Counted from the first letter of the stretch, positions 20,530 to 31,813 are shown. The stretch is 64,000 nucleotides of DNA from Euborellia annulipes (GCA_023213315.1 JAKCPI010005698.1:62001-126000), one strand, 5' to 3'. Notes: generated by a model from the sequence alone, not told the origin. Program-made: numbers and translations.

Positions 20530-21299
20530 CACTTCTTCTTATCACGTTAATCTATTGTATTTCAATCTGAATGGATTTATCCTAAAAATTGTTATTCCAT
20601 TAGGGATGAAAATTACTAATATTAATAGATATGTTCCTAGATGACGTCATCAGGGAGCAAAATAGTCAAAATTGTCTTTTCGCCATGTTAAAGATAGGAC
20701 AAATTTGAAATTTTGAATACCTCTCAAAAAGTCACTTTTGATCCAAAATGAAATTTTATATCAAAGGTATCGGGTTTTTGATAGTATCTATTTGTATTTT
20801 AAATTTCATCCAAATCGGTCCAGCAGGGAAACCTGTAGTTTTGTCTAAAAATTTGAAAATTGAAGAAAAGAATGAAAAAAAAAAGAAAAAAAAAAAAAAA
20901 AAAGGAAAAATAAGAGACTAACTTTTGACCTTCCGAAATTGGCAAAATCTCAACTTTGAGCCTCTGCCATTCTTTTTGGGACTGGAATTTTTTTTGAATT
21001 CGTGCTCAAAATAATCCTTATTTATTCTAGTTTAATATAAAAAAAATTTGGCTCCGATATCTTAAAAACTTTTTGAGATATTCGCCCAGAAAAGAGAAAA
21101 GTTTCTCAAAAAAATTTTTTCACGTCCCTATCTTTTATTAAGGATTTAAAATCATTCTTGATAATATAGTCTAGGGACGACTCGTCCATCTAAATGCAAT
21201 GGGCCATTGGAATCTATTGCAATATCAACTAAATGGTAGTATTAAGAGTTTCTTTGCTTTCTTTTGCTTTTTACTTGCTCGGCGACGAGTCGCTCCCGC
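20530..21299. other. No gene seen; A-rich tract
   Basis: An impure A run lies at about 20876-20903. The sequence looks repeat-like (for example AAATCGGTCCAGCAGG) but I cannot assign it. Confidence 0.45.
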
Positions 21300-21627
21300 G
21301 ACTCTTGATAAACGTAGTAAAATATTTATATTTTCTTATCATAGCAACCATTTCTCTTATCTTTCCTATGAAATACAAGAGTAAAGTGGTCTTCAGAAGA
21401 TTTCAACGGCAAAATGAATGAATGAATATACATTTTAAAGAGCATCTAAAAAATAATTGATTTTTGAATTTTAATCAAAATTATTGGAGCGAATTTTGAG
21501 AAAATCAAACAAAAAAAATCTAAAAAATTACATCGATAAAGTCTCTTTGGCCTATTTTCAAAAGCTTCGTGTCACGTGCCAGGGAGGGGGCCTAACTTAA
21601 ATATAAAATTTCAACCTCGAAGCCCTT
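21300..21627 (+). mobile_element. HMH repeat, partial body
   Basis: It runs from GTAAAATATTTATATTTTC through the ATAGCAACCATTTCTCTTAT and TAACTTAAATATAAAATTTC segments. It then joins an inverted copy that begins at 21628. Confidence 0.7.
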
Positions 21628-21682
21628 TTTTTACTTTTTCTTGCCTATATGTATATGTTAATATACATATATAGAGAGAAAG

Positions 21683-22767
21683 TACCGTCAAACGGGGTGA
21701 GAATGGTCAAAAATACATATTTTCATTTATAACTCTTGCACCGTTTAGCAGAAAATAACGAAACTAAGTGGGATCATTGCTTAGTTTCTTGATTACTTAC
21801 CCTGTGAATTATAAATTTTTTAGGTCTTAAGGAATCTGCATGACAACAAAATATGCGAGTGACCATACTCGCCCCGTATTTGGGGTGAGAATGGTCTTGC
21901 TTATTTTTAAGTCCAAAGTAAAGAGGATTTGGTCGGGGTTAGTATGGTTAGAAAGAACAAAGTTCATAATTCAAAAATATAATATTAATAATTTTTAATT
22001 TTTAAAACTATGAAAAAAATGATTAAAAAATTGTGACATTTCCAAATTGGCTGTTATCAAAAACAATCCATCCTCTTCTCTCTTTGGTGGGAGTAGAGAG
22101 GGTTTTTAAGACATCTTTCCTGTCCACAGCTGCTATCTCAGGTTTGTCCGGGAAGATAAATTTTTCTCCTTTTTTTTTCAGGAATAATATAGGGACTTCG
22201 TCGTCATTGTAGGTAGCCTCCCTGTCCTCTATCACTTGACCGATAAAATGTTTCACACTCTTATTACCCCCCATTATTACTAATACAAACTTTTCTGGTC
22301 TGAGTGCACCTTCATCGTTTTCCACCTCAACTCGGTTATGATTTTCGATGACCATTCTCACCCCAAAAAAACACTGAATTTTACAATTTTTTAAATAATT
22401 TTTTTTATAAATTAAACTGTATTACTATTAATAATAAGCAACTTACCAATAGTTGACCAACAAGTTGGTCGTGCACCACGAGACGTTTTAAGATAATCTT
22501 CCAGCCTATGCTAACTTGACAACCAAAGTTATACCGACTTAACAAAATATGAACAAATATCCCTAATTTCCGATTTTTTTTTTATTATATTTTATAAAAA
22601 AAAAATTACCAAAACTCAACTACCTCTTGAATAAACATGATATACATTATTGCCACAAAAAAAAAAATAGCAAAAATACAAATTCAGAACATTCTACCGC
22701 TTAATTTCAATTATTCCTGCAAAACGACCATTTTCACCCCTTAGACCATTCTCACTCCGGATGACGG
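21683..22767 (-). mobile_element. Internally deleted TA-target DNA transposon (pogo/Tc1-like, tentative)
   Basis: The termini are CCGTCAAACGGGGTGAGAAT and, on the other strand, CCGTCATCCGGAGTGAGAAT. TA precedes the left end; the right flank reads GA, so the second TA has probably mutated. The 15-mer GGGGTGAGAATGGTC of the terminus recurs inside at about 21882 and, inverted, at about 22351, with weaker variants elsewhere. It encodes only the 112-codon frame at 22023-22361, so it lacks a catalytic core. Confidence 0.6.
22023..22361 (-). pseudogene. Transposase C-terminal fragment (112 codons)
   Basis: An uninterrupted 112-residue frame on the minus strand, inside the TA-target transposon. It has a compact acidic/basic beta-rich pattern: KFVLVIMGGNKSVKHFIGQV near residues 24-43, then PILFLKKKGEKFIFPDKPEI near 57-76 and a closing RRGWIVFDN near 95-103. 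From memory, similar short domains occur at the C-terminal end of DDE transposases of the pogo/jerky type in arthropods; I could not confirm this. There is no DDE triad and no helix-turn-helix. The first codons derive from an internal copy of the terminal motif, so the start is probably an artefact of the deletion. It is the best-preserved ORF outside the galactosyltransferase, which suggests a recent insertion. Confidence 0.5.
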
Positions 22768-22879
22768 GATTGGATTCATGTCAAAAATTCGATGTCGCGA
22801 TTTTGATGGATATACACGTTTTGAGTTAACCTGAATCCAAAAAAGTGGATTTTGCAACATTGTCTGATCCTGAGTCGTG

Positions 22880-23146
22880 AAAAGATCAAATTTGATTTGA
22901 GCTTAAAGAGCCCGGGCCCCTTGAGGAAAGAAATTTCAAGAAAATGATTTTTTTTAGTTGAAATTTTAAGATTTGAGTTTAAAGGGCCCGGGCCCCCTGA
23001 GGAAAAAAATTCCAAGAAAATGTTTTTTTTTTTTTATTATTTTAATTTAACCATGAAATTTAATTTTTATTAGAATTTTAAGGTGGGAGCTCAATGGGCC
23101 CGGGCCCTCCGGGGAGTAGCCCCCCGCCCCCCCGTCTGCGGCCCTG
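22880..23146. mobile_element. hAT-like end with three GGGCCCGGGCCC repeats
   Basis: The right end on the other strand reads CAGGGCCGCAGACGGGGG, a hAT-type terminus. Three imperfect repeats containing GCCCGGGCCC lie near 22910, 22985 and 23098, each next to a long T/A-rich part. The left terminus was not found. Confidence 0.5.
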
Positions 23147-24247
23147 TAAATATATATACGCAAAAGAAAGTAAAAATGCTATCTATATTTATATTTATTT
23201 AAATAAATAGACAGGCACGAAGTGAACTATTGACCCCGGGAATGTGACCTAAGCTCCAAGAGACAAGGGTCAGCAACCCTCTTTCATTTCATTTATGATT
23301 AAATTTGTCGGGTAACAAACACATCACATTTGCAAGCAACTAAATCTAGACGTCATCGCATATCTTTATTTCCATTGACAAGTATATGATACTGATCTTA
23401 CTACCTCTACTAATTTAAAATATCGACCGCTGAGCAGATGTCTTCAGTGGGGGGGGGGGGGGATAGATAAACGTTGTTGATTTTTGATAATAATTGATAA
23501 CGAAATAAAAAGAGATAAGATACTTTATGGTGATTTAGATTTGTTTCCATTTGAAAGTCAGTGAATTAAAATAAAAAATTTATGGAAGGAAGGAAACAGA
23601 CGGAACATAATTCAAATGATATTTTGCATTTAATTTGGATTAAGATGGTGGTGAGTAAGTTCCTTTTTTACTTTCTCTTATTTTTATTTTTTATTTTAAA
23701 ATAAGACGCCTGTTTATTTTGCTTTTTAATCATTTTACTACCAGATTTTTTTTTTTATCTATTTCAACAAATTTTTATTCTAATTCGAATAATTTATATA
23801 AAATTACTTTTTGAACAATAATAGAATCATTGAAATTTTAAGGCAGTGAATTTTCTGGATTACTGGTTTAGGATAATTATAAATGTTCGTTGGAAAATGA
23901 TTTTTAATAGAAATAAAATTTCTATTTTATTAATAATTGCTTATCTAGTTAGATAATATTTAATTTCTATTTAAGTAGAGAAATTTTGATTAAAGCCGTG
24001 CTATTGACCTGGGAAACATTCTGTGGTTTCTAAAATTTTAAAAACATTTGTTTGACATAACTTTTTTGCTAAGCTAGCAAGAATTTAGAAAGAAACATGT
24101 CTATGTATGTATTCATTTAATTTAATTTCATTTAAAATTAATTTTAATGAGTGTATTCCTGATGGATCCAGTGACTCCTGATCCCTGGTACAATAGTAAA
24201 GCATGAATAATTTATATTTGTTACTGCTTGAGAGTTGTCAAGTTGTT
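23147..24247. other. No gene seen; poly-G tract
   Basis: A G run lies at about 23449-23461. Nothing else is recognisable. Confidence 0.5.
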
Positions 24248-24429
24248 CAGTGGCGGATCCAGAATTTTTTTATAGAACGGGCCCGAAAATTTTGGTGAGG
24301 GAAAGGCGGAGAGACAGACAAGGAATGATTTTTTATTATATTTTAATTCCGAATTCAAATTAACTTTAAAAAAAGTTTTTTAATTAAAAAAATAAATATG
24401 GTATTAATGTTGAAAGAAAACAAAACAAG

Positions 24430-24595
24430 AATATGCAACCAATGTAGTTTCTTTATTGAGATCAGGCCTCGGCTAACGTTTCGATCCTAGGTTTGGACCA
24501 TCATCAGAGCTGAGGTTGACAGCTCCAGCTCTGGTGATGATTCAAACCTAGGAACGAAACGTTAGCCGTGAGATGATCTCAATATTGAAACTAGA
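24430..24595. mobile_element. Inverted Penelope-like relic pair
   Basis: The arms are reverse complements around a short loop at about 24515-24525. Cores: minus strand CTGATGA-T-GGTCC...GGATC-GAAAC (24478-24507); plus strand CTGGTGA-T-GATTC...GGAAC-GAAAC (24531-24560). GAAACGTTAGCC follows in both. Confidence 0.65.
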
Positions 24596-24616
24596 TTGGC
24601 TGGATTTTCTTCTTAT

Positions 24617-24725
24617 TTTTACTTTCTCTTACCCTATATATGAAATATATAGAGTGAAAGTATTCGATTCATGTCAAAAACTCGATGTCGAGATTTTGAT
24701 GGATCTTAACGTTTTATTTTCTTTC
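24617..24725 (-). mobile_element. HMH repeat, terminal-hairpin end only
   Basis: The terminal hairpin TACTTTCTCTTACC...GAGTGAAAGTA is followed by the TCGATGTCGAGATTTTGATG segment, then truncated. Confidence 0.75.
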
Positions 24726-24880
24726 AACATCTACTCTACAGCCATACATCCCCTTGTTACATAATATTAATATTTTTATGTTCAAGAGGAAACTTTGGCC
24801 CCCTCTGCCCCCCCCCTGGGACCACTAATAAAGTTGCTATAAATGGAGTACAGAGGAGGCAGATGGGATAAAGCAGTTAA

Positions 24881-25266
24881 GGTCCGCGTCTCGAAAAACC
24901 GTTAAAACACGATTGACTCGAGGCGGCAAGAGATGGCGTTAGTGTTCCCCCATTGGAATACACGGAACTTGTTCCATTTCATTCTAGAGATTCCAGCTAA
25001 TTAATTAAAGGCAAAAAATTAATTATTCTTTAACATAATGATTACTAATTTAATTATCTACAACTTTTAGAGCTCCTTTTTTTAAAATATCTTTTATTTA
25101 ATGCGATTAATATAAAAAAATTTTTTTTTTTTTCGAAAATCAAAAAAAGGGCTTCTATTATTTGTAGATATTTTAAATAGCTTTAATTTAAAAAAAATTT
25201 GAGGTCGATAGTTTCAAAATTGTGGCCGCTGGAAAGTCCCAAAATTAGCACCCCGAGACGCGCACC
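24881..25266 (+). mobile_element. TTAA-target MITE, complete copy
   Basis: The ends GGTCCGCGTCTCG and CGAGACGCGCACC lie between TTAA at 24877-24880 and 25267-25270. The interior matches 5223-5620. This copy has clean single TTAA flanks, unlike the first. Confidence 0.88.
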
Positions 25267-25274
25267 TTAAGCTT

Positions 25275-25440
25275 ATAATAGTTGAAGACTACTCGAGTTC
25301 AAATCCACCTCATAGCAAAAATGAACCAATTCCTGAGGAAGGAAACGGGAAGCCACCTCAGTATTATTTCCATGAAAGTTACTCTTCAGAGTAACCACAA
25401 TGTGTCAGATCAGTCACTAATGTCTGAATAGAAATAAATG
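25275..25440 (+). mobile_element. Possible third tRNA-like SINE
   Basis: A box-B-like GAGTTCAAATCCA is followed by GGAAGCCACCTCAGTATT and TTCAGAGTAACCACAATGTG. Box A and a poly(A) tail are not clear, so the call rests on the head only. Confidence 0.35.
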
Positions 25441-26189
25441 ACTACCATTACTCGATTTTCTCTACCTCGGAAGGACTGTCTGAGAAATGGGAGCAGTCGT
25501 TTGTAGAAATACAAGAAATAATAGCCTATTAGAAAATAACATCTTTATGAGTAAACATTAGCTCTTATTGAAATAAATAAATATGTTATTCGCTAAATAA
25601 ATCATTAAAAAATCAATTGTAATCAAATTCCTTTTCCTCCATTAGAATAATATTATCATTTCATATCATATTACTGACATTTGGATTTTAAAAATAGTTA
25701 ATTTCAAACAGAGACCATATGGATTTCATTTATTAAAATTTAGAATGTCCTCATCTCATTTTTATTGTTTAATCCATAGCAATTTAAAATCAGTTCTCGG
25801 AGGCAAGAGGATTGATTGGATAATACTTAAATGAGAATGAAAGGATTCAGTCTCACTTTATTGGAACGTTTTTACTCTGAACTGATTTATTTTAGAAACC
25901 TCTTTCTCGCTTCTTTATTCTTTAAACAGATATTGTCATCTTATTTATTTAACTTTCTACTTTTTCCTTTGGAAAAAATTTTTTATCTTCATTTTTTGTA
26001 CAATCAACAAACAAGATTCGTATTATAAATAATCAAATTTAGCTGCTGTAGAGATGAGGAAGAAATCAGATGCCGAAAAATCTCCTCTACAGTGGTAGTT
26101 GCCTCTTATGCAGGGGTAAAGACATTAATTTATATCAATTGAATTGACTAAAATAAATAGTAGAATTTTAGAGACACAAGAGTGTATAT
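25441..26189. other. AT-rich stretch, no gene seen
   Basis: The 65-codon frame at 25831-26028 is an F/L-rich run without a recognised domain. Confidence 0.55.
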
Positions 26190-26735
26190 ATCTAACAGAA
26201 AGTTTACTTCTTTTTTAAAGGTAGAAGGCAAAGGTGAAATAAAAGTTGAACTTTATTATTAATAAAAAATTTTATTGCTTGAGGACCAGATTGAGCATGA
26301 ATTTCCTAGTTTCGATCACTAATGGACCATCGTCAGGGCTTGAAACAAAACTAATTAAGTCAACGTGGATCAATCAACATTTTGCAACTTCCATAGTACA
26401 TTTTTTTTAATTGCCCCTGATCCATCGGGGTCACCAATTCCAGGTTTTGCCGCGCTTGGTATCGCTTACCATCTAAATTACCCAAACTCTATTATATAAT
26501 TTGTAAGCATTAATATTTTGATAATGAAGCGATAATTTCTTAATCTAACGAAAAATATATCATAAACATATTCCTGGGTAAGTATAGGAATCTGAAATTA
26601 GAGTAGGCTAAACTCGTTAGCTAGAAATGAACGCAGGTGATACAAAATTTTTTCACAAATAATAAAGTTCTACTTTCTTTCACCTTTGCCTTCAACCTGC
26701 AGAAAAGAAGTAATCTTTCGGTTAGATATATTTAA
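26190..26735. mobile_element. Penelope-like relic with ~75 bp inverted ends
   Basis: The arms 26190-26265 and 26662-26735 are imperfect reverse complements (shared CACCTTTGCCTTC and AAAGAAGTAA segments). A minus-strand core CTGACGA-T-GGTC...GATC-GAAAC lies at 26309-26336. A segment ATTAGCTAGAAATGAAC-like near 26615-26640 is shared with 49385-49420. Confidence 0.55.
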
Positions 26736-27670
26736 AACGCGTTTTAAAGGCTTCTGATGCCAAAAAAGACCTTAAGATAAAACTTTCCCGTAATAGCGGT
26801 TGAAAGCACACTTATTTTTTAACATAAGATCCATTCAATTGTATGCTATGATTATCCAATGGAAAAACAAGCTCATTAAAATAAAATATAGATATTTGGG
26901 TGAATGGATTTCCTATCAGACCGGAAATCTATATTCGCTAATCATTTACCTATTTGAAATATGCAAATTTTAACATTAAAAAACATTTATAATTGATATG
27001 GATGAAATTTTTTAGATAGAAACTATGATAAAACCTCAACTATAATAAAAAAGTGACAAAAATATTATTAGGCGTATAAATTGAGGAAATGAAGATTTGA
27101 TGTCTAAAACACTTTCGGATAATATTAATTATGAGGAACATTAATCGTTTAATCATTATTCAAATAGAGATAATTATATATAATTATATTTAAAGTATCA
27201 TGTAATATTTTATAAATATTGCAAAATAATGTGATAGAGGTTCCACTGAAACAACTCAACTGGATAATTGTTATATCAATATTTACGAAAAAAAAAAAAA
27301 AATAGTAATTTCTAAATGAATATTATTGGTTTGTTCGAAGACAGTGGTTCTTCTTCCTCAGAGGTTTGTTTATTGGTAAGCTTATGCATATTAAATAGCT
27401 ATTTACTTTCCAAGTGATGATGGTAATTTTTTTAATGTCTGCGAATTAAGTGAAATTTTGTGTGCATAGGTATAAACAAAACTCTGAGAAAGAAGAGTCA
27501 CTGATATTACATTTTTTTTTTTTTTTTCATTCAACCTTATCATTATAGTACAATTGAATTCATCAACATACACGTACATCATCGTCCTCAAAGAAGGAAA
27601 GACGATTCTTTCGCTTATAATCAACCTTCAAATAATTTCAAATATTTACCTGACTAGAACCTGAGAGACC
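26736..27670. other. AT-rich stretch, no gene seen
   Basis: The 73-codon minus-strand frame at 27403-27624 shows no domain. Confidence 0.55.
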
Positions 27671-27671
27671 C

Positions 27672-27799
27672 AGTGGCGTATCCAAATGGAAGCAATCTAC
27701 ACCCCCCCCACCTTTCGTGTTTCATATTATCTCTTTTTGTGATGTGTTTAAAGGAAAATAGTTTCCAAAATTCTCAAGAAATAAAAATAGGGGGCCAAT
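27672..27799. mobile_element. hAT-like left end
   Basis: It starts CAGTGGCGTATCCAAATGG, a typical hAT terminus, and runs into a C-rich tract. It is interrupted by the next MITE; its right end was not identified. Confidence 0.4.
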
Positions 27800-28056
27800 C
27801 AGGACCGCACCAAGGAAAACTTACGCCCGGGCCAAGATTATAATTTGCGTCCCCTATATATTTTATTATATATTTATGCCACCCCCAAATTCTGGCGCCC
27901 CTAGACTAATTCTAAGCCCCCTCCACCATAGAGAGCGTCGAAACAATCATTATTATGATTAATATAATTTTTTTGTAAAAATATACGCTGCCAGCGCCCC
28001 TTTCTTTAAAGCGCCCGGGGCCGTCGCCCCCTTGGGCCCCCCTTGTTACGGCACTG
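27800..28056. mobile_element. hAT MITE with perfect 8 bp duplication
   Basis: GGGCCAAT at 27792-27799 and 28057-28064. The termini are CAGGACCGCACCAAGG and, on the other strand, CAGTGCCGTAACAAGG. It is rich in GCCCC tracts and non-coding. Confidence 0.85.
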
Positions 28057-28196
28057 GGGCCAATTGTAGGAGATTAGATATGAGATTCTGATTCAGGAAA
28101 GATAAGGACAATAAAACTCCTTTCTTTGATTAAAATTTTATAGGACAAGCTGATGTTAATTAAATATTTACTAAGGGTATATCCGAGTAAAAATGA

Positions 28197-28415
28197 TAAA
28201 AAAATGATCGAGGGATCCACACACGTCCGTAGCATAATGAACCTTTAGGGACACACAGCAAATCGAAAGTGACCAGAAGAATAATGTGTATCCCTGGTCA
28301 GGGCGTGTGTATACCTGTATGTCCCTGGTGTGGGCGTGTATATCTCTGTGTGTCCCTAAAGGTTCACTATGCAGACCTGCTGCGGGCGTGTGGATCCCTC
28401 GATCATTTTTAATGA
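28197..28415. repeat. Foldback with an internal minisatellite
   Basis: The arms 28197-28260 and 28335-28415 are reverse complements (shared GATCGAGGGATCCACAC and AACCTTTAGGGACACACAG). Between them are repeats of a GTCCCTGGTGTGGGCGTGT-like unit of roughly 35 bp. Confidence 0.7.
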
Positions 28416-28427
28416 TTTTATTCGGTC

Positions 28428-28650
28428 AAAAAATACTAGTACTTTACTGATATTTTTTACTCGTATTTCGATTTTCTCAAAATTCGGTCAAAAACATTTT
28501 GATTAAAATTATTTTTCAGATGCTCTTTAAAATGTACATTCTCATTTTGCCCACTAAATAAAATAAAATCTTATGTGACAAGCACAAAACAATTTTCAAT
28601 TACCGAAGGAAGAAAAAGTTGAGTACTGTGAGACTAATCACATCAGATTT
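28428..28650 (-). mobile_element. HMH repeat, P-hairpin half
   Basis: Body segment from AAAATACTAGTACTTTACTG to a degenerate P-hairpin (28573-28650; AATCTTATGTGACAAGCAC to CACATCAGATTT). Confidence 0.7.
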
Positions 28651-29617
28651 CTTAATTAGAATAGAATTTATTTAATAATTCGAATAGTCAAAAAGAATAT
28701 CTGAATATTCTGATATATTATAAAGACGAATCATTAGAGTTCCTGAGGAACCACCTATAAGATGAAAAGTTAAATAAATACTGCACTGTGCTGAGTCAAT
28801 TGAATATTGTGTTAAAAAAACGAAAAAAGCGAATTTTTTTTTTTTTTTTTTAAATTTTAAGGTTTTTTTGTTTATTTAATTATTATTTATTAAATAAGTA
28901 TACAGTATACGATTTCGTAATAAAATATTTAAATATGACCTGTTTAATGAGAGGAAAGAACAAATTTTCAATCAGGAAAAAATTATTTTAAATAATTATA
29001 AATAGAAGTAAAATTCTCTCCCTCTGCCTTATGAATTAACAAAAAACTTTTCTTTTACTTTGAAAGAACAAATTATGAATAATAAATTAATTTCTACCTG
29101 AACTTTGTCCTTTATAATAGCGATTTTTAAATGAAGAGATTCGTTCTCAGTGTCAATATTCTATTAATTAATAAAGAATTCTCGTATATAAATTTTGCAT
29201 GCTAAAATTGACTTTTCTTTTTAGGAGTTGGATTACTTCATTGTACAAGACATATGATATCATTCTAATTATCTTATTTCATCTGACTGTTTATTAGGTC
29301 AAAAATTGTATCCTGCTAAGGTCAGAATGTTAGTTCGGCCTTGAAAGAGAATTATAATTTTTTTTTTTTTTTTTTTACTTTCTATATCCTATCTATCATC
29401 TTTAATTTATTCTAAAAGGCTTACAATTAAGATGATGGAGATAACCCTTCACACCCTCTTTATTTTAAATATTTTGACAAATGCATTTTGCGCTAAAAAT
29501 ATAATAATTTAAAGAGATTTTTTTTTATATACAAGTCAAATAATATTTTTAATATTTAAAGGGTTAAAATGGCATTCATTATAAAAAATGCGTCTTAGTT
29601 TTGAAAAGCTTGTGTGA
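28651..29617. other. AT-rich stretch, no gene seen
   Basis: T-runs near 28834 and 29360. No domain or repeat terminus. Confidence 0.55.
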
Positions 29618-29625
29618 ATTTGAAC

Positions 29626-29883
29626 CAAGGGCGGACACAAAGGGAGGGGGGTAAGGGGGTAATTACCCCCCCCCCGAGATTTGAAAAAAATACTTTTTTT
29701 TTTTTTAATTATTTTGAAATTTTAAAAATCAATACTTAAAAAATTTGATTTGTATTTATATTCTGGCAAACAAGTTCAGAATGCGCCTTTAAATTGCCGA
29801 AATTAGGAAAAAATTGTGGGCTGTGCCACCAGTCACACCAGATTATCCCCCCTCCCCCTGAAACACCTCTGGATCCGCTCTTG
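29626..29883. mobile_element. hAT MITE family D, copy 2
   Basis: The flanks ATTTGAAC (29618-29625) and ATTTGGAC (29884-29891) match at seven of eight. The termini are CAAGGGCGGACAC and, on the other strand, CAAGAGCGGATCCAG. It contains the same diverged P-hairpin as copies 1 and 3. Confidence 0.85.
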
Positions 29884-29929
29884 ATTTGGACTCCCTGGAT
29901 TTAATGAATTTAATGAATTGGGTTTTAAA

Positions 29930-30485
29930 TGTTGACTACTTGAAATAAAATTTTCAAAATTTTAATCTTATATATGAATAAATACAAAATTTCATAAGCA
30001 TTGTAAAGAAATTTTTAAAATATGTAAAAAATTTCAAAGGGGAACCCCTTTTGACTCCCTTTTGAGTCGAAATTAACTTGCAAATCCCCATAGGAATATG
30101 GAAGGAAGAGCCCAAAAATCTGAAATAGGGCTTACATCAGTAAAGTACTTCAAACAATTTTAACGAAAAATTTTACTGATAAAGAGCATCTAAAAAATAG
30201 TTGAGTAGTTTATGACTTTTAATCAAAACCGTTGGAGCCAATTTTGTGAAAATTGAAAAAAAAAAAAACTGAAAAAGTACTTCAGTAAAGAGTACCTCCT
30301 ATCTTTTTTCTTTGAAGTAGGCCTACAAGAGTAAAGTGTGCTTCAAAAAATTTCAAAAACAAAATGAGAATATACATTTTAAAGAGTATCTAAAAAAAAA
30401 AATTGATTTTTGAATTTAAATCAAAATCTTTGGAGCGAATTTTGAGAAAATCGAAAAAGTACATTTGTAAAGTACTAGTACACTA
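29930..30485 (+). mobile_element. HMH variant bodies, target of the LTR element
   Basis: The alternative 5' module (TACTTGAAATAAAATTTTC, then GCAAATCCCCATAGGAATATGG-type sequence) is followed by two successive HMH body segments (about 30120-30300 and 30300-30480). The LTR retrotransposon inserted at 30486; HMH sequence resumes at 34627. Confidence 0.65.
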
Positions 30486-30829
30486 TGTAATGAACTCGAA
30501 TTTGACTTTAAAATAAAAATAAATATTAATTGAATAAATGAGAAATTAAATTTTAAACTAAAATTTAATTGGGGAAAATTAATTCTTTTTATTTCCCAAC
30601 ACTAATTAACTATGATTTATAATATATAATTTCACAAGACAAATTGGTCTTGGCTTTCGTCGGGGTTGCGACCCTTGGCCTTCGTCGGGATTCTGCAACC
30701 GACAAGGAAGATTCCTGATCGCTGGTGCTGGAGCCGAAGGACACCGCTGCTGTGGTCCAGTCGTCGGAAGCGGTTGCAGTACAAGGTAGGAAACGACGAG
30801 CACTATTCCCCTTGCCTCTCGCCTCTTGG

Positions 30830-31350
30830 CTGGCTGGGCTGGTTGGCTTCCACCCCCACCGCCAGAGGAGTGAATCCCCGTTCCCCCGTCCCTTGGCTGG
30901 CTGGGCTGGTTGGCTTCCACCCCCCACCGCCAGAGGAGTGAATCCCCGTTCCCCCGTCCCTTGGCTGGCTGGGCTGGTTGGCTTCCACCCCCACCGCCAG
31001 AGAGTGAATCCCCGCTCCCCCCGTCCCTTGGCTGGCTGGGCTGGTTGGCTTCCACCCCCACCGCCAGAGAGTGAATCCCCGCTCCCCCCGTCCCTTGGCT
31101 GGCTGGGCTGGTTGGCTTCCACCCCCACCGCCAGAGGAGTGAATTCCCGTTCCCCCCGTCCCTTGGCTGGCTGGGCTGGTTGGCTTCCACCCCCACCGCC
31201 AGAGAAGTGAATCCTCGTTCCCCGTCCCTTGGCTGGCTGGGCTGGTTGGCTTCCACCCCCACCGCCAGAAAAGTGAATCCTCGTTCCCCGTTCTCCGTCC
31301 CTTGGCTGGCTGGGCTGGTTGGCTTCCACCCCCACCGCCAGAGAAGTGGT
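30830..31350 (+). repeat. LTR minisatellite, eight copies (5' LTR)
   Basis: The unit is about 61-66 bp and starts near TTGGCTGGCTGGGCTGG; it includes CCACCCCCACCGCC and a variable GTGAATCCCCGTTCCCCC part. Eight copies are counted. CCACCC-type sites are known binding sites of KLF/Sp proteins in animals, so an enhancer-like role is possible but inferred. Long frames on both strands (30606-31434) result from the lack of stop codons in this GC-rich repeat and are not genes. Confidence 0.88.
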
Positions 31351-31657
31351 CCTCCCCCCAACCCCTGATAGCGGGTCTCCACCCCCCCCCCCCTCTCGGG
31401 GCTGGTTAGCGTTCTCCCCCTGGATTTCCCCCACTCCGAGGGCCTCCCGGAAGGGCCAATTCCCGCAGAAACGCTAAGACGACAAGGGAAACCGTGGTTA
31501 GAGCTGGATTCTATTGGATTGGGATTGGACGGAATTGGATTGGATGGGTTTGTGTTATGTTATTTTTTACAGGGACCGTTGTTAGAAGCGACTCTACTGG
31601 ATTGGATTGAACCGGATTGCGTTGTTGTTATTTCTGTAAAACTCTGTACTTTATATT

Positions 31658-31663
31658 AATAAA
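31658..31663 (+). terminator. Poly(A) signal in 5' LTR
   Basis: AATAAA just upstream of a T/GT-rich stretch (CTCCTGTGTGTGTTTC). The matching signal in the 3' LTR (about 34495-34500) would terminate the element's RNA. Confidence 0.6.
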
Positions 31664-31795
31664 AGCATTTGTTCCTCTTTTACTCCTGTGTGTGTTTCTT
31701 TTCTTGTTTACTGAGTGACCGGAGATCCCTACTCTTAGAAATAAGTTTATATTAGTTAGCAAAAGGCAAAACACAAACTAACTATTATAAATTTT

Positions 31796-31813
31796 TGGCG
31801 CCCGAACAGGGAC
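31796..31813 (+). promoter_or_regulatory. Primer binding site, tRNA-Lys type
   Basis: TGGCGCCCGAACAGGGAC, 18 bases starting six bases after the 5' LTR. It is complementary to the 3' end of a lysine tRNA including CCA. The same PBS type is known from several retroelements and retroviruses. Confidence 0.92.

Larger units (their letters stand above)
21628..22870 (-). mobile_element. HMH repeat end split by a DNA transposon
   Basis: The terminal hairpin (21635-21680) and the following ATTGGATTCATGTC body (22769-22870) are separated by the TA-target transposon at 21683-22767. The copy is cut off at about 22862. Confidence 0.7.
24248..24830. mobile_element. hAT-like element containing nested insertions
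   Basis: The left end is CAGTGGCGGATCCAG. The flanks AAGTTGTT (24240-24247) and AAGTTGCT (24831-24838) differ at one base. The right end (GGGACCACTAATA) is only loosely hAT-like. It holds a Penelope-like inverted relic and an HMH fragment. Confidence 0.5.
30486..31789 (+). repeat. 5' LTR (1304 bp)
   Basis: It begins TGTAATGAACTCG and ends CTAACTATTATA, so the termini TGTAAT and ATTATA are near inverted repeats. It matches the 3' LTR throughout, with a few length differences in C runs and one in the minisatellite. A possible TATA/poly(A) region TTATATTAATAAAAG lies at 31651-31665. Confidence 0.92.

Noticed and set aside
30606..31434. Long frames (161-274 codons) on both strands, repeated at 33445-34496
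   Set aside because: They are translations of the LTR minisatellite in several frames. Both strands are open because the GC-rich unit has no stops; there is no domain, and the frames end at repeat edges.
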